Shown: one piece after another, positions 1-6,317 of the stretch | Layout: each line of letters starts with the position of its first letter | Numbering within the stretch: the first letter of the stretch is position 1 | Source of the DNA: RGIG3077 sp964490175 | GTDB lineage: Bacteria > Bacillota > Clostridia > Oscillospirales > Ruminococcaceae | Direction of reading: 5' to 3' | Length of the DNA stretch: 9,254 bases | Assembly: GCA_964490175.1 (NCBI GenBank) | Contig: CAZBAI010000042.1 | Coordinates: 1-9,254, forward strand | The notes under the pieces: generated by a model | The model's database searches: none | Told to the model about the DNA's origin: nothing | Seen by the model: only the letters and a program-made list of their open reading frames with translations | Translations under genes and position numbers: made by a program

Positions 1-29
1 GCAACCTGAAATCCTGCTGTTAGGGTAGC

Positions 30-56
30 AAAAAACCCCGATAAAATCGGGGTTTT
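30..56 (-). terminator. Bidirectional intrinsic terminator downstream of ssrA
   Basis: CCCCGAT (36-42) pairs with ATCGGGG (46-52) around a three-base loop. The stem is flanked by an A run on the left and a T run on the right, so it has a U tail on either strand. On the minus strand it lies about 30 nt past the tmRNA 3' end and would end the smpB-ssrA transcript. On the plus strand it could end a gene arriving from the left, outside the window. Confidence 0.85.
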
Positions 57-60
57 CTGT

Positions 61-88
61 GGTTGCATCTATTTTATGCAACCTTTTT
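61..88 (+). terminator. Second hairpin with U tail next to tmRNA 3' end
   Basis: GGTTGCAT (61-68) pairs perfectly with ATGCAACC (76-83) around a 7-nt loop, followed on the plus strand by TTTTT. This reads as a plus-strand terminator guarding ssrA from opposing transcription. On the minus strand the same hairpin sits in the tmRNA 3' trailer, where it could define 3' processing. GCAACC at 1-6 could compete for pairing with GGTTGC. Confidence 0.55.
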
Positions 89-437
89 GGTGGAGGCGAG
101 GAGAGTCGAACTCCTGTCCGAAAACCCATTCACACAACTTTCTACGAGCGTAGTTTGCCTTTAAAATTCCCGTGCGAAAATGTCGGCAAACAGGCAAAAT
201 CGCACAGTAGTCTGCAAAGCATTACACGGTTACAGACATATGCCGTGCAACGTTCACCGCTAATCGACGCCCGAGCCGTGACCGCGGTACTTCACGGGCG
301 GACGCAAGCTGACTTAAGCAGCCTGAAGTTCGTAATTATTGTTAGCGTTTATATTTAAACGTGCATATTTTTAAAGGGTTATGCTCCCTTGCTCGCTTAT
401 CGTGCTTCAAAGTCCCCGTCGAAACCTTTACGCCCCC
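88..437 (-). ncRNA. ssrA: tmRNA (transfer-messenger RNA)
   Basis: This is the trans-translation RNA that rescues stalled ribosomes and adds a degradation tag. On the minus strand the 5' end reads GGGGGCGTAAAGGTTTCGAC (from 437). The 3' end reads CGCCTCC-A-CCA (98-88), so GGGGGCG and CGCCUCC form a 7-bp acceptor stem with one G-U pair. The T arm GGAG-UUCGACU-CUCC lies just before it, and CCA is encoded. The tag frame GCT AAC AAT AAT TAC GAA CTT CAG GCT GCT TAA (346 to 314) gives ANNNYELQAA, with the AA terminus expected for ClpXP-type recognition. The total of about 350 nt is normal. smpB ends 25 nt upstream, so the two are probably co-transcribed, with RNase P making the mature 5' end. I see no convincing separate promoter just before the 5' end. 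Confidence 0.96.
314..346 (-). other. tmRNA tag-peptide reading frame (ANNNYELQAA, stop)
   Basis: This is the resume frame inside ssrA. It starts at a GCT codon (346-344), encodes ten residues and ends with TAA (316-314). The resume codon is assigned by analogy with the Ala start of other tags. The C-terminal LQAA differs slightly from the common LALAA but keeps the double alanine recognised by proteases. Confidence 0.82.
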
Positions 438-462
438 ATTTTTATGCAAAACCCCAAAAAAA

Positions 463-936
463 TCACTCTCTGCCGTTTTGCTTCAACGTGCGCTCAATTT
501 CACGGCTTGCTGATTTTTTTGCGTCGCTTTGGCGCTTATCATAAAGCTTTTTACCTTTACAAAGACCGATTTTAAGCTTAACTCTCGACCCTTTTAAATA
601 AAGTGAAAGCGGCACAACCGTCAAACCGTCCAGCTTGATTTTTGAATAAAGCTTTAAGATTTCGCTTTTGTGCAAAAGCAATTTCCGCACACGCAGCGGA
701 TCTCTGTTGAAAATATTGCCCTTTTCATAGGGCGATATGTGCATACCTAAAACAAAAATCTCACCGTTTTTGACCGAGCACCATGAATCTTTTAAATTTA
801 CGTTGCCGCCTCGAATGGACTTGACTTCTGTGCCGACAAGCTCAATGCCTGCTTCAAAATCTTCCAAAACATAATATTCATGCCGTGCCTTGCGGTTTTC
901 GGCAATGATTTTTATTCCGTTTTGTTTTTCACTCAA
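463..936 (-). CDS. smpB: SmpB, SsrA-binding protein
   Basis: SmpB is the small basic partner that binds tmRNA and delivers it to stalled ribosomes. The protein shows the family core: an N-terminal NRKARHEYYVLEDFEAGIEL segment, GTEVKSIRGG, LKDSWCSVKNGEIFV and the HISPYEKGN segment. The basic C-terminal tail has a KGKKLYDKR stretch, which fits the decoding centre. Start choice: an ATG exists at 954, but it is only about 10 nt from the predicted transcription start and has no Shine-Dalgarno. TTG at 936-934 has GAGGTG six bases upstream and gives a 157-residue protein starting MSEKQNG, close to the usual SmpB length. The gene lies directly before ssrA on the same strand. Confidence 0.95.
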   Translation of the reverse strand: MSEKQNGIKIIAENRKARHEYYVLEDFEAGIELVGTEVKSIRGGNVNLKDSWCSVKNGEIFVLGMHISPYEKGNIFNRDPLRVRKLLLHKSEILKLYSKIKLDGLTVVPLSLYLKGSRVKLKIGLCKGKKLYDKRQSDAKKSASREIERTLKQNGRE

Positions 937-970
937 GCCGCTCACCTCTTTCATTATGCCCGATATCTAT

Positions 971-999
971 ATTATATTGCATTTTCGCTATATTGTCAA
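971..999 (-). promoter_or_regulatory. Consensus sigma-A promoter for smpB-ssrA
   Basis: On the minus strand TTGACA (999-994), a 17-nt spacer and TATAAT (976-971) match the vegetative consensus exactly. The predicted start is near 964. That leaves a leader of about 28 nt before the TTG start of smpB, with the Shine-Dalgarno inside it. Such strength suits a transcript that also carries the abundant tmRNA. Confidence 0.9.
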
Positions 1000-1132
1000 G
1001 ATTTTTTCTCTGCCGAAAAGCGTCGTTTCGCCCCTTTTTAAATTTCAAGCGACATTATTTGCAGATTTTGTAAAGTCATAAAATTTGCCAACATTTCTTG
1101 TAAAATTATTGCACTTATCACAAAAAGTTGTA

Positions 1133-1161
1133 TTGACAAATTATGTAATATGATTTATAAT
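1133..1161 (+). promoter_or_regulatory. Consensus sigma-A promoter of the secreted-protein cassette
   Basis: TTGACA (1133-1138), 17 nt, TATAAT (1156-1161), with a predicted start near 1168. An AGGAGGG ribosome binding site (1183-1189) precedes ATG at 1197. Both elements are perfect, so the cassette should be highly expressed unless repressed. It is divergent from the smpB promoter about 130 bp away. Confidence 0.9.
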
Positions 1162-1196
1162 AATTTTGTAATCATATTTTTTAGGAGGGCACATTT

Positions 1197-1594
1197 ATGA
1201 AAACTCGTTTCAAAAGCATTGTTAGCATTTTTACATCAGCGGTCATTCTTGCAACAGGTGCGCTGTCCGTTCCGACTTTTGCTGTGTCTGGTTCTACATC
1301 TACCACTAACGTTGCGCTTGAAAAGACCAATTTTTCCGAAAAATGGGAATTAACTTGGACATTTACCATTGGCAACGGGAAGGGTTCTATGAGAGTGGGA
1401 TTTGAAACTTGGGAACTGACGAAGACTATGTCAAACTGTTCGGAACTGTCGTCACAAAACACTATGCATATGTAGTCAATTCAAAAGGAAGCATAGACCA
1501 AACAAACACAGCTGCGAAAGGCGAAACCACCGGCAAAGCCGATATAAAGCATACAGGCTCTCCCGTAACCTACGGCGCAATATGGCATGATTGA
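1197..1594 (+). pseudogene. Small exported protein, broken by a one-base frameshift
   Basis: The gene begins with an ideal promoter, AGGAGGG and ATG. It encodes a signal peptide: MKTRFK, a hydrophobic stretch at residues 7-26, and a likely cut after TFA (residue 29). Reading continues to ...MRVGFETW, after which the frame runs into an unlikely tail and stops at 1475. The adjacent frame carries on as GTDEDYVKLFGTVV and later NSKGSIDQTNTAAKGETTG, ending YGAIWHD at 1594. Adding one G to the GGG run at 1411-1413 joins the two into a 132-residue protein with no cysteines and a mature part of about 103 residues. The next gene starts 14 nt later, as in an operon. I do not recognise the family. The mature size, glycine/threonine-rich end and export signal loosely recall secreted bacteriocin-like peptides such as the lactococcin 972 group, but no diagnostic motif supports that. 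The break may be real decay or a sequencing indel. Confidence 0.75.
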
Positions 1595-1606
1595 TAAGGA
1601 TGACCA

Positions 1607-2721
1607 TTATGACAAAAAAGAAAAAAATCATAATTATCATCAGCATTTTGCTTGTTTCGGCGGTTTTGGTTTACCACATCATTTGGTATGTAAACTTTAA
1701 ATCCTACGATAAATACGCCCAAGCAAATGCGTTTATACATGAAGATTATTATTATTATTCATCTTACATAAACTATGAAAACAACCGAACATACTCGGTT
1801 GCCGCCCCAAGTTATCCGCAATTCACAGGTAATCTCGGAATCACCCCGATTCTGACAAACGACCTTGCTATCGGCGACAATGTTTTTAATATTATAATTT
1901 GGCCCAAACCATTTGGACATTTTGAAGTCGGCATTGCCGTATCTACCGTTACCGAGATGCGCTATATTGAAAGTATCGGTTCATGGAAAGTCGAATTTGA
2001 AAACAACGTCTACATTCATCTTGACGAAAATATGCAGCCGCTTGATGACAATGATGAAGAATCCTTGCAGGCGTATGAAGATAATATCGAACAAATAAAG
2101 TGCGGTTACCAAATGGCGCATGATATGTGGGGAATTTTAAAGGTTGAATAATTGCGCTGTTTGCGAAGTTTTTTAAATTAAGGCACGGTGAGCATTATGA
2201 CAAAAAAGAAAAAAATCAAATTGATTATATTGCTTATCATATCAGGGATTGTTTTAATCTATCACGTCATTTGGTATATAAACCTTAAATCCTACGATAA
2301 ATACACACAGGCAAATATGTTTATCCATGAAGATTATCGCTATTCATCATATACAGATTATGAAACCGACCGAATATATGAGGTTTACACGCCGAGATAT
2401 CCCACTTTTACAGGGAATATTTCAATATCGCCCAATAATCTGTATCGCGACCGTCCGTTAGGCGATGTATCTGTCGGCATAACAATCTATCCCAAGCTGT
2501 TTGGGGGATTTGAAGCCGATGTTTCCGTGTCAACCGTCACAGAAGCGCACTACAACGAAAAATATGATTCATGGAATATCGAAAACGAAAACAGGATTTA
2601 CATTCGCCTTGACGAAAATATGCAGCCGCTTGATGACAATGATGAAGAGTCTTTGCAGGCGTATGAAGACAATATTGAGCAAATAAAACAATGCTACCAA
2701 ATGGCGCATGATATGTGGGGA
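1607..2721 (+). repeat. Direct repeats from the tandem A/B gene duplication
   Basis: The start regions share ATTATGACAAAAAAG and about ten more bases (1607-1631 and 2195-2219). Near the 3' ends, 41 nt are identical (2020-2060 and 2608-2648). Another 27 nt are identical over the YQMAHDMWG codons (2107-2133 and 2695-2721). Third codon positions have not drifted in these blocks although the gene centres have. This suggests recent duplication with divergence of the middle, or local gene conversion. Confidence 0.85.
1609..2151 (+). CDS. Membrane-anchored protein of unknown function, paralog A
   Basis: The family is not recognised. The 180-residue product starts MTKKKKI, a basic cytoplasmic end. 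One hydrophobic segment follows (about residues 8-27, ending near YHIIWYV), so the rest should lie outside the cell. The outer part is Tyr-rich early (HEDYYYYSSYINYE), then has an FTGN segment, a predicted beta-rich centre (VSTVTEM, IYIHLDENMQP) and an acidic, probably helical end (DDNDEESLQAYEDNIEQIK, then AHDMWG). Start choice: ATG at 1609 has TAAGGA (1595-1600) eight bases upstream and aligns with the start of paralog B. A TTG at 1591 lacks this support. It sits 14 nt after the exported-protein frame and 45 nt before paralog B, so the three are probably one operon. Roles such as immunity or a partner of the exported protein are guesses from context only. Confidence 0.88.
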   Translation: MTKKKKIIIIISILLVSAVLVYHIIWYVNFKSYDKYAQANAFIHEDYYYYSSYINYENNRTYSVAAPSYPQFTGNLGITPILTNDLAIGDNVFNIIIWPKPFGHFEVGIAVSTVTEMRYIESIGSWKVEFENNVYIHLDENMQPLDDNDEESLQAYEDNIEQIKCGYQMAHDMWGILKVE

Positions 2722-2727
2722 TTTTAA
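2197..2727 (+). CDS. Membrane-anchored protein of unknown function, paralog B
   Basis: This is a tandem duplicate of the preceding gene, with the same design: MTKKKKI start, one membrane segment (about residues 8-27), then an extracellular domain of about 145 residues. Shared blocks include KSYDKY, FIHEDY, FTGN, VSTVTE, LDENMQPLDDNDEESLQAYEDNIEQIK and YQMAHDMWG. The start is ATG at 2197 with GGTGA five bases upstream; the nearby GTG at 2188 has poor spacing. It ends ...MWGF, whereas A ends ...MWGILKVE. Downstream DNA still resembles the A coding end (TTTTAAA-GTT-AATAA), so B lost one A after GGGG and stops about four residues early. The centre (FTGNISISPNN, PLGDVSVGI) has diverged more than the two ends. 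Confidence 0.88.
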   Translation: MTKKKKIKLIILLIISGIVLIYHVIWYINLKSYDKYTQANMFIHEDYRYSSYTDYETDRIYEVYTPRYPTFTGNISISPNNLYRDRPLGDVSVGITIYPKLFGGFEADVSVSTVTEAHYNEKYDSWNIENENRIYIRLDENMQPLDDNDEESLQAYEDNIEQIKQCYQMAHDMWGF

Positions 2728-2753
2728 AAGTTAAATAATTTGAAAAACGCAAC

Positions 2754-2792
2754 AAAAAAGCACTGACATCAGCTTTTGTCAGCGCTTTTTTT
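2754..2792. terminator. Shared terminator between convergent operons
   Basis: An A run, then GCACTGACA (2760-2768) pairing with TGTCAGCGC (2777-2785), then a T run. On the minus strand the single imperfect pair becomes G-U, so the hairpin is best in that direction and overlaps the last codons and stop of the polyferredoxin gene (stop at 2769). On the plus strand it closes the paralog A/B transcript. Confidence 0.85.
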
Positions 2793-3656
2793 CTTATCGC
2801 AAATTCCTTGGGCGATGGCATTTGCAGGGCAGCTGTGAATGCATTTTCCACACCGAATGCATTCTGTGCTGTTTGCGTTTTTTACAGGGTCACAACCCAT
2901 ATCGCACACTTTTGAGCAAGCGTTGCAATGCGTGCATTTTGATTTGTCTACACGGTATCGAAATACCGAAATCGGGTTAAATACAGAATAGACTGCACCG
3001 AGCGGACAGATATATTTGCAAAACGGACGGTATATTATAACGGAAACCAAAAGCGTTATCGCCAAAATAATCATCTTGCGTGCATACAGCCAACCGATTG
3101 CCCCACGCAAAGGCTTGTTGAGCAAAACAAGAGGAATGCCTCCCTCAAGCGCTCCGACAGGGCAAATCAGCTTGCAAAAATACGGCGCACCCTGCCCGAG
3201 CAAATCAACCAAAAACAGCGGCATTAAAATCACAAACACCAAAAGCACAACGTATTTCAGCTTTCGCAAAAGCTTATCGCCGCAAAATGTTTTGATTTTT
3301 TTAAAGAAAGGTATTTTGTAAAGCAAATCCTGTATCAAGCCGAACGGACAAAGCCAGCCGCAGACAAATCTGCCGATAAGTGCCCCTACAAACATCAAAA
3401 AGCCCGCAACATAAAATGCGAATTTAAAATTAAAACTGCCGATAACCGCTTGCAGCGCCCCAATCGGGCAAGAACCTAAAGCGCCCGGGCACGAATAGCA
3501 GTTCAGCCCGGGAACGCACAGATTTTTCAGCTTTCCCTTATATATTTTGCCGCTTTTAAATCCGACAAGATAGCTGTTGCTAAGCAACGCCCAAAGCGCC
3601 TGTATATAATGGCGAAAGCTATGGCTGTTTCTCTTTTTGTTTTTTTTGTTATCCAA
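2769..3656 (-). CDS. Membrane polyferredoxin, NapH/YccM-like 4Fe-4S protein
   Basis: A 295-residue membrane iron-sulfur protein likely to carry electrons from the cytoplasm towards the outer face. Visible cysteine sets are C53-x2-C56 with C63PIGA, C99GWLC103PFG, C161KLIC165PVGA, C213KYIC217PLGA, and two classic 4Fe-4S motifs at C241/C244/C247/C251 and C266/C269/C272/C276. Hydrophobic segments lie near 79-95, 133-153 and 185-199, with a shorter one near 17-30. This CxxxCPxGA pattern is typical of the NapH, NosR C-terminal and YccM family. The start is TTG (3656-3654), overlapping the end of the upstream peptide gene by 8 nt, with GGAG about ten bases before it. No other upstream start is available. 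It is the last gene of the tlpA-type operon, which suggests it feeds the thioredoxin-like partner. The donor is unknown. Confidence 0.9.
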   Translation of the reverse strand: MDNKKNKKRNSHSFRHYIQALWALLSNSYLVGFKSGKIYKGKLKNLCVPGLNCYSCPGALGSCPIGALQAVIGSFNFKFAFYVAGFLMFVGALIGRFVCGWLCPFGLIQDLLYKIPFFKKIKTFCGDKLLRKLKYVVLLVFVILMPLFLVDLLGQGAPYFCKLICPVGALEGGIPLVLLNKPLRGAIGWLYARKMIILAITLLVSVIIYRPFCKYICPLGAVYSVFNPISVFRYRVDKSKCTHCNACSKVCDMGCDPVKNANSTECIRCGKCIHSCPANAIAQGICDKKKSADKS

Positions 3657-3798
3657 TTCCGATACACTCCAAGCAGATATTTACAGCCTTTTTCAGCACC
3701 ACTGCCATTTCGCCTCTGTATATGCCAAACAGCATAAGCACAAATCCGCAAACGCTCAACACAAGACCGCACCGTTGTGATTTTTCAATATTTTTCAT
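3649..3798 (-). CDS. CD1871A-type CXXC membrane micropeptide (49 aa)
   Basis: A 49-residue product starting MKNIEKSQRC, with one membrane span (about residues 11-27, GLVLSVCGFVLMLFGIY), then RGEMAVVLKKAVNICLECIGIG. The terminal CLECIGIG holds the CXXC pair (C42, C45). Size, single span and this C-terminal motif match the small CD1871A-type proteins that accompany polyferredoxin and TlpA genes in Clostridia (from memory of that family, not searched). The ATG (3798-3796) comes one base after the TlpA stop, and its own stop overlaps the next TTG start, so it is translationally coupled on both sides. The CXXC pair could relay disulfide or metal redox chemistry between its neighbours. Two further cysteines (C10, C17) lie at and in the membrane segment. 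The reading frame is open upstream of the ATG, but that part only overlaps the TlpA gene. Confidence 0.87.
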   Translation of the reverse strand: MKNIEKSQRCGLVLSVCGFVLMLFGIYRGEMAVVLKKAVNICLECIGIG

Positions 3799-3799
3799 A

Positions 3800-4951
3800 T
3801 CACTGCCCACTAAGCGACGCCAACTCGCTGTCAACAATTTCCTCCCATTGCCGCTGCGTATTTGCCCCGATATACGGTTCGCTGACAATGTTGCCGTTAC
3901 TGTCTACAAAAAAGCTTTCGGGAAAGCTTTCTATACCTATCAAGCGTCCGTTCATGACAGTATCATCGGGAATTATAAACGGAAAATTCGCACCGCTGCG
4001 CTCATAAAGCGTTTTTGCCAGCTCTAATGCGTTTTCGTCAACGCCGTTTTCGGTTTTGGTATCCATAACAACTGCGACAACGCCCAGCTTTATCCCTTTT
4101 TGTTCATATTCACACCGCAAACTTTCAAGCACGGGCATTTCTTCAACGCAAGGAGAGCACCATGTTGCAAACACATTCACCAATGTCAAATCATAATTTT
4201 CAAACATTTCCTGCGTATATGTGTTGTCGAAGATATCCTTTGCCGAAAATTCTCCGACGGAATCGACATTATCAAGGCGGTCGGAAGAAAATGCGCTGTA
4301 ACCCATATACAAATCAAGCTCGTGCATTTCACCGATTGTTATTTCGGTATTTTCGATTTCTTGTGCAAATTCGGCATTGCCCGAAGAATTTGTGCTGATG
4401 TAATATTCATATTCACCGTTTGCGCTTTCGCCGATTTTCGTATGCACATCGCACAAAGTAAGCTCATCAAGCATATTTACACAGTCTTTTGAAAACACAC
4501 CGACGGTGCCTATTTTTTCAAGCTCGCTTTGCCATGTGATAATGTCAAGCGACATTACCTCCTCCTCTCTTTGCTCTGAAGTGGTTGACGAAAAGCAGAG
4601 ATAAGCGTAAGAAAGGGCGTTTTCGGAAATATAATCCTCATCGGTATAAACAAAAACTTCTCTGCTGTCAATTGCGTTAAGCAATTTTTGCGACAGTGTA
4701 AAGCTCATTCCGGTAAATGGGTATTCATAAACGCTTTGCGACTGTATTCCGCAATCAACAGGGCGAAATGACAAAACGGTATTATCATCACCGTCAACTT
4801 TCTCGGAGCTTGCGTTGCTAAGCTCGCTTTCGCTTTGCTCTTTATCCGAATCGCTTAATTTATTGTCATTGATTTTAACCGTGCACGAAGCAAGCAGCGA
4901 CGCCGTTAAAGCAAATAATACAAGCAGCGAACACATTTTGCGAATTTTCAT
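3800..4951 (-). CDS. TlpA-like thioredoxin-fold lipoprotein
   Basis: A 383-residue exported lipoprotein. MKIRKMCSLLVLFALTAS precedes a lipobox LLASC (Cys22 as the lipid anchor) and a Ser/Asp/Glu-rich linker. A domain of about 180 residues follows that I cannot assign. The C-terminal thioredoxin domain has FATWCSPC (W264, C265, C268), VEEMPVLESL, and the cis-Pro loop near IESFPESFFVD. It should reduce or exchange disulfides outside the cell. Start choice: ATG at 4951 has AAGGAG nine bases upstream and yields a clean signal peptide. The frame runs open to 5038, but that extension would bury the signal. First gene of the operon with the CXXC micropeptide and polyferredoxin, which are the likely electron source. 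Its WCSPC centre suggests a reductase-type redox pair, by analogy with TlpA and ResA. Confidence 0.92.
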   Translation of the reverse strand: MKIRKMCSLLVLFALTASLLASCTVKINDNKLSDSDKEQSESELSNASSEKVDGDDNTVLSFRPVDCGIQSQSVYEYPFTGMSFTLSQKLLNAIDSREVFVYTDEDYISENALSYAYLCFSSTTSEQREEEVMSLDIITWQSELEKIGTVGVFSKDCVNMLDELTLCDVHTKIGESANGEYEYYISTNSSGNAEFAQEIENTEITIGEMHELDLYMGYSAFSSDRLDNVDSVGEFSAKDIFDNTYTQEMFENYDLTLVNVFATWCSPCVEEMPVLESLRCEYEQKGIKLGVVAVVMDTKTENGVDENALELAKTLYERSGANFPFIIPDDTVMNGRLIGIESFPESFFVDSNGNIVSEPYIGANTQRQWEEIVDSELASLSGQ

Positions 4952-5010
4952 TTTTATTTTCTCCTTAATTTTTTTTAAATCGATTTTTTGCTCTGCAAGA
5001 TTCTGCGAAC

Positions 5011-5016
5011 ATTGTA
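5011..5016 (-). promoter_or_regulatory. Candidate extended -10 promoter for the redox operon
   Basis: On the minus strand TGT-TACAAT gives an extended -10 (hexamer 5016-5011). No good -35 is present at the expected spacing. The predicted start is near 5004, about 53 nt before the TlpA ATG. A very similar TATGTTACAATG string forms the proximal pfp promoter. Confidence 0.5.
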
Positions 5017-5074
5017 ACATACATCTGTGTAGATACAAAGAATTTTCTGTTAATTAACACACAAAACCGCAAAC

Positions 5075-5109
5075 AAAAAGGTGCGAAATTTCAAGATTTT
5101 TCGCACCTT
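5075..5109 (-). terminator. Intrinsic terminator after the antiporter gene
   Basis: AAGGTGCGAAA pairs with TTTCGCACCTT (stem roughly 5078-5088 with 5099-5109). On the minus strand it is followed by TTTTT. It ends the PII-like/antiporter transcript and separates it from the downstream redox operon. Confidence 0.88.
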
Positions 5110-5144
5110 AAGAATCATTTTTGCGTTTGTTTTTTCTATATGTT

Positions 5145-6317
5145 TTACGTATTCAAATCAATCTCGCCCGCTTTTTGAAGCGTGATTTTTGAAATTACAG
5201 GGCCGGTAAGCTCATAAATCATTGTTGCGCAAAGAATAATCGCCCTGATTTTATCCGCATATTCCGGAACGGCGCTTACAGCCGCAAGCGACAGACCTAT
5301 GGCAACGCCCTCTTGCGGAATCAGTGTAAATCCGAGATATTTTTTTACACTTTTCGGCGATTTGCAGATAACCGCACCCAAGTATGCTCCGGCAAATTTT
5401 CCCAAAACACGTGCAACAAGATATATCACACCCAAAACGCCGATTGAGGTAATAATTCGCACATCAAGCTGCGCACCCGAAACCACAAAGAAAAGCAGAT
5501 ATACAGGCGGCGTTATGGAATCTGTTACGGCAAACATCATGTCCGACTGGTCTGTAAGATTTGCAAGCACAGCGCCGAGCATCATGCAGGTCAAAAGGGC
5601 GGACGCCCCGAAGTACTCCGCTACGGCGTTTGCAACAAAAACAAACGCAATCGAAATGCAAAGCCTGTTTGATTTTTTCTTGAAAAATCGCATCGGCACA
5701 AGCATTAAAACAGCCGAAAGCGCACCGATTATCAGCGAAAGCAAAACTTCCCACACAGGCTGCAAAATCGAAAGAGCGATATTATCCGCACCGCCTGTGT
5801 TGATGACCTTTGCAATTGTAACGGCAAAGCCGAACGCAATCAGCGCAACGGCGTCATCAAGGGCGGCAACGCTCAAAAGAGTTTCGCTGACAGGGCCTTT
5901 TGCGTTATACTGCCTGATTACCATTATTGTAGAAGCAGGTGCAGTTGCGGCGGCAATTGCGCTGATTACAAGCGCAAACGGAACCGAACATCCGGCAAAC
6001 CAAAATCCGAAAAAGACAAACACAACGGCAAGCATGCCTTCCAAAACCGCTATGATGGCAGGTGCGGCGCCCACACGCTTGAAATATGACAGCTTAAACT
6101 CCGCACCTATCGACATTGCTATAAACGCAAGCGCCATATCAGACACAACGCTTATATTTTCAACATTTTTTTCGCTGATAATGCCGCTCACATAAGGGCC
6201 GAGCAAAAGCCCTGCAACAAGATATCCGGTGACGTTGGGCAAGCCGAGCTTTTTGGCGATTCTGCCGCACAAAAGCGCACTTATCAGCATAATGCCGATA
6301 TAGAACATTACGCTCAT
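5145..6317 (-). CDS. CPA2 family cation:proton antiporter
   Basis: A 390-residue polytopic membrane protein with about eleven to twelve hydrophobic segments, exchanging Na+ or K+ for protons. Diagnostic pieces are GLPNVTGYLVAGLLLGP (residues 25-41), SIGAEFKL after the third segment, ATAPASTIMVIRQY (about 124-137, the unwound crossing helix) and AALDDAVAL with the ion-binding pair D154-D155. Later come MMLGAVLANLTD, FFVVSGAQLD and LIPQEGVAIGLSLA. The DD pair resembles electrogenic NapA/NhaA-type exchangers. It ends soon after the last helix and lacks the C-terminal TrkA-N/RCK domain of KefB/KefC proteins. Control may instead come from the PII-like protein, whose stop overlaps this ATG by ATGA. 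The start ATG (6317-6315) is set by that overlap, with AGGAAAGG further upstream. Ion specificity cannot be read from sequence alone. Confidence 0.92.
   Translation of the reverse strand: MSVMFYIGIMLISALLCGRIAKKLGLPNVTGYLVAGLLLGPYVSGIISEKNVENISVVSDMALAFIAMSIGAEFKLSYFKRVGAAPAIIAVLEGMLAVVFVFFGFWFAGCSVPFALVISAIAAATAPASTIMVIRQYNAKGPVSETLLSVAALDDAVALIAFGFAVTIAKVINTGGADNIALSILQPVWEVLLSLIIGALSAVLMLVPMRFFKKKSNRLCISIAFVFVANAVAEYFGASALLTCMMLGAVLANLTDQSDMMFAVTDSITPPVYLLFFVVSGAQLDVRIITSIGVLGVIYLVARVLGKFAGAYLGAVICKSPKSVKKYLGFTLIPQEGVAIGLSLAAVSAVPEYADKIRAIILCATMIYELTGPVISKITLQKAGEIDLNT

Noticed and set aside
59..358. Open frame of 99 codons on the plus strand
   Set aside because: It lies antisense within the tmRNA gene, has no ribosome binding site, and the RNA explains the sequence.
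1395..1430. Programmed -1 ribosomal frameshift in the exported-protein gene
   Set aside because: No slippery heptamer in the reading frame is present; a missing G in the GGG run is simpler.
1197..2727. Lactococcin 972-type bacteriocin operon
   Set aside because: Export signal and size fit loosely, but the diagnostic motif and the usual ABC transporter genes are absent.
2537..2851. Minus-strand frame across the convergent gene ends
   Set aside because: It overlaps paralog B, the terminator and the polyferredoxin gene end in another frame, with no start signal.
5299..6195. Long plus-strand frame of 298 codons
   Set aside because: It is antisense to the antiporter gene, whose membrane motifs and operon overlap are clear; the frame has Thr/Ala/Lys composition typical of a shadow.
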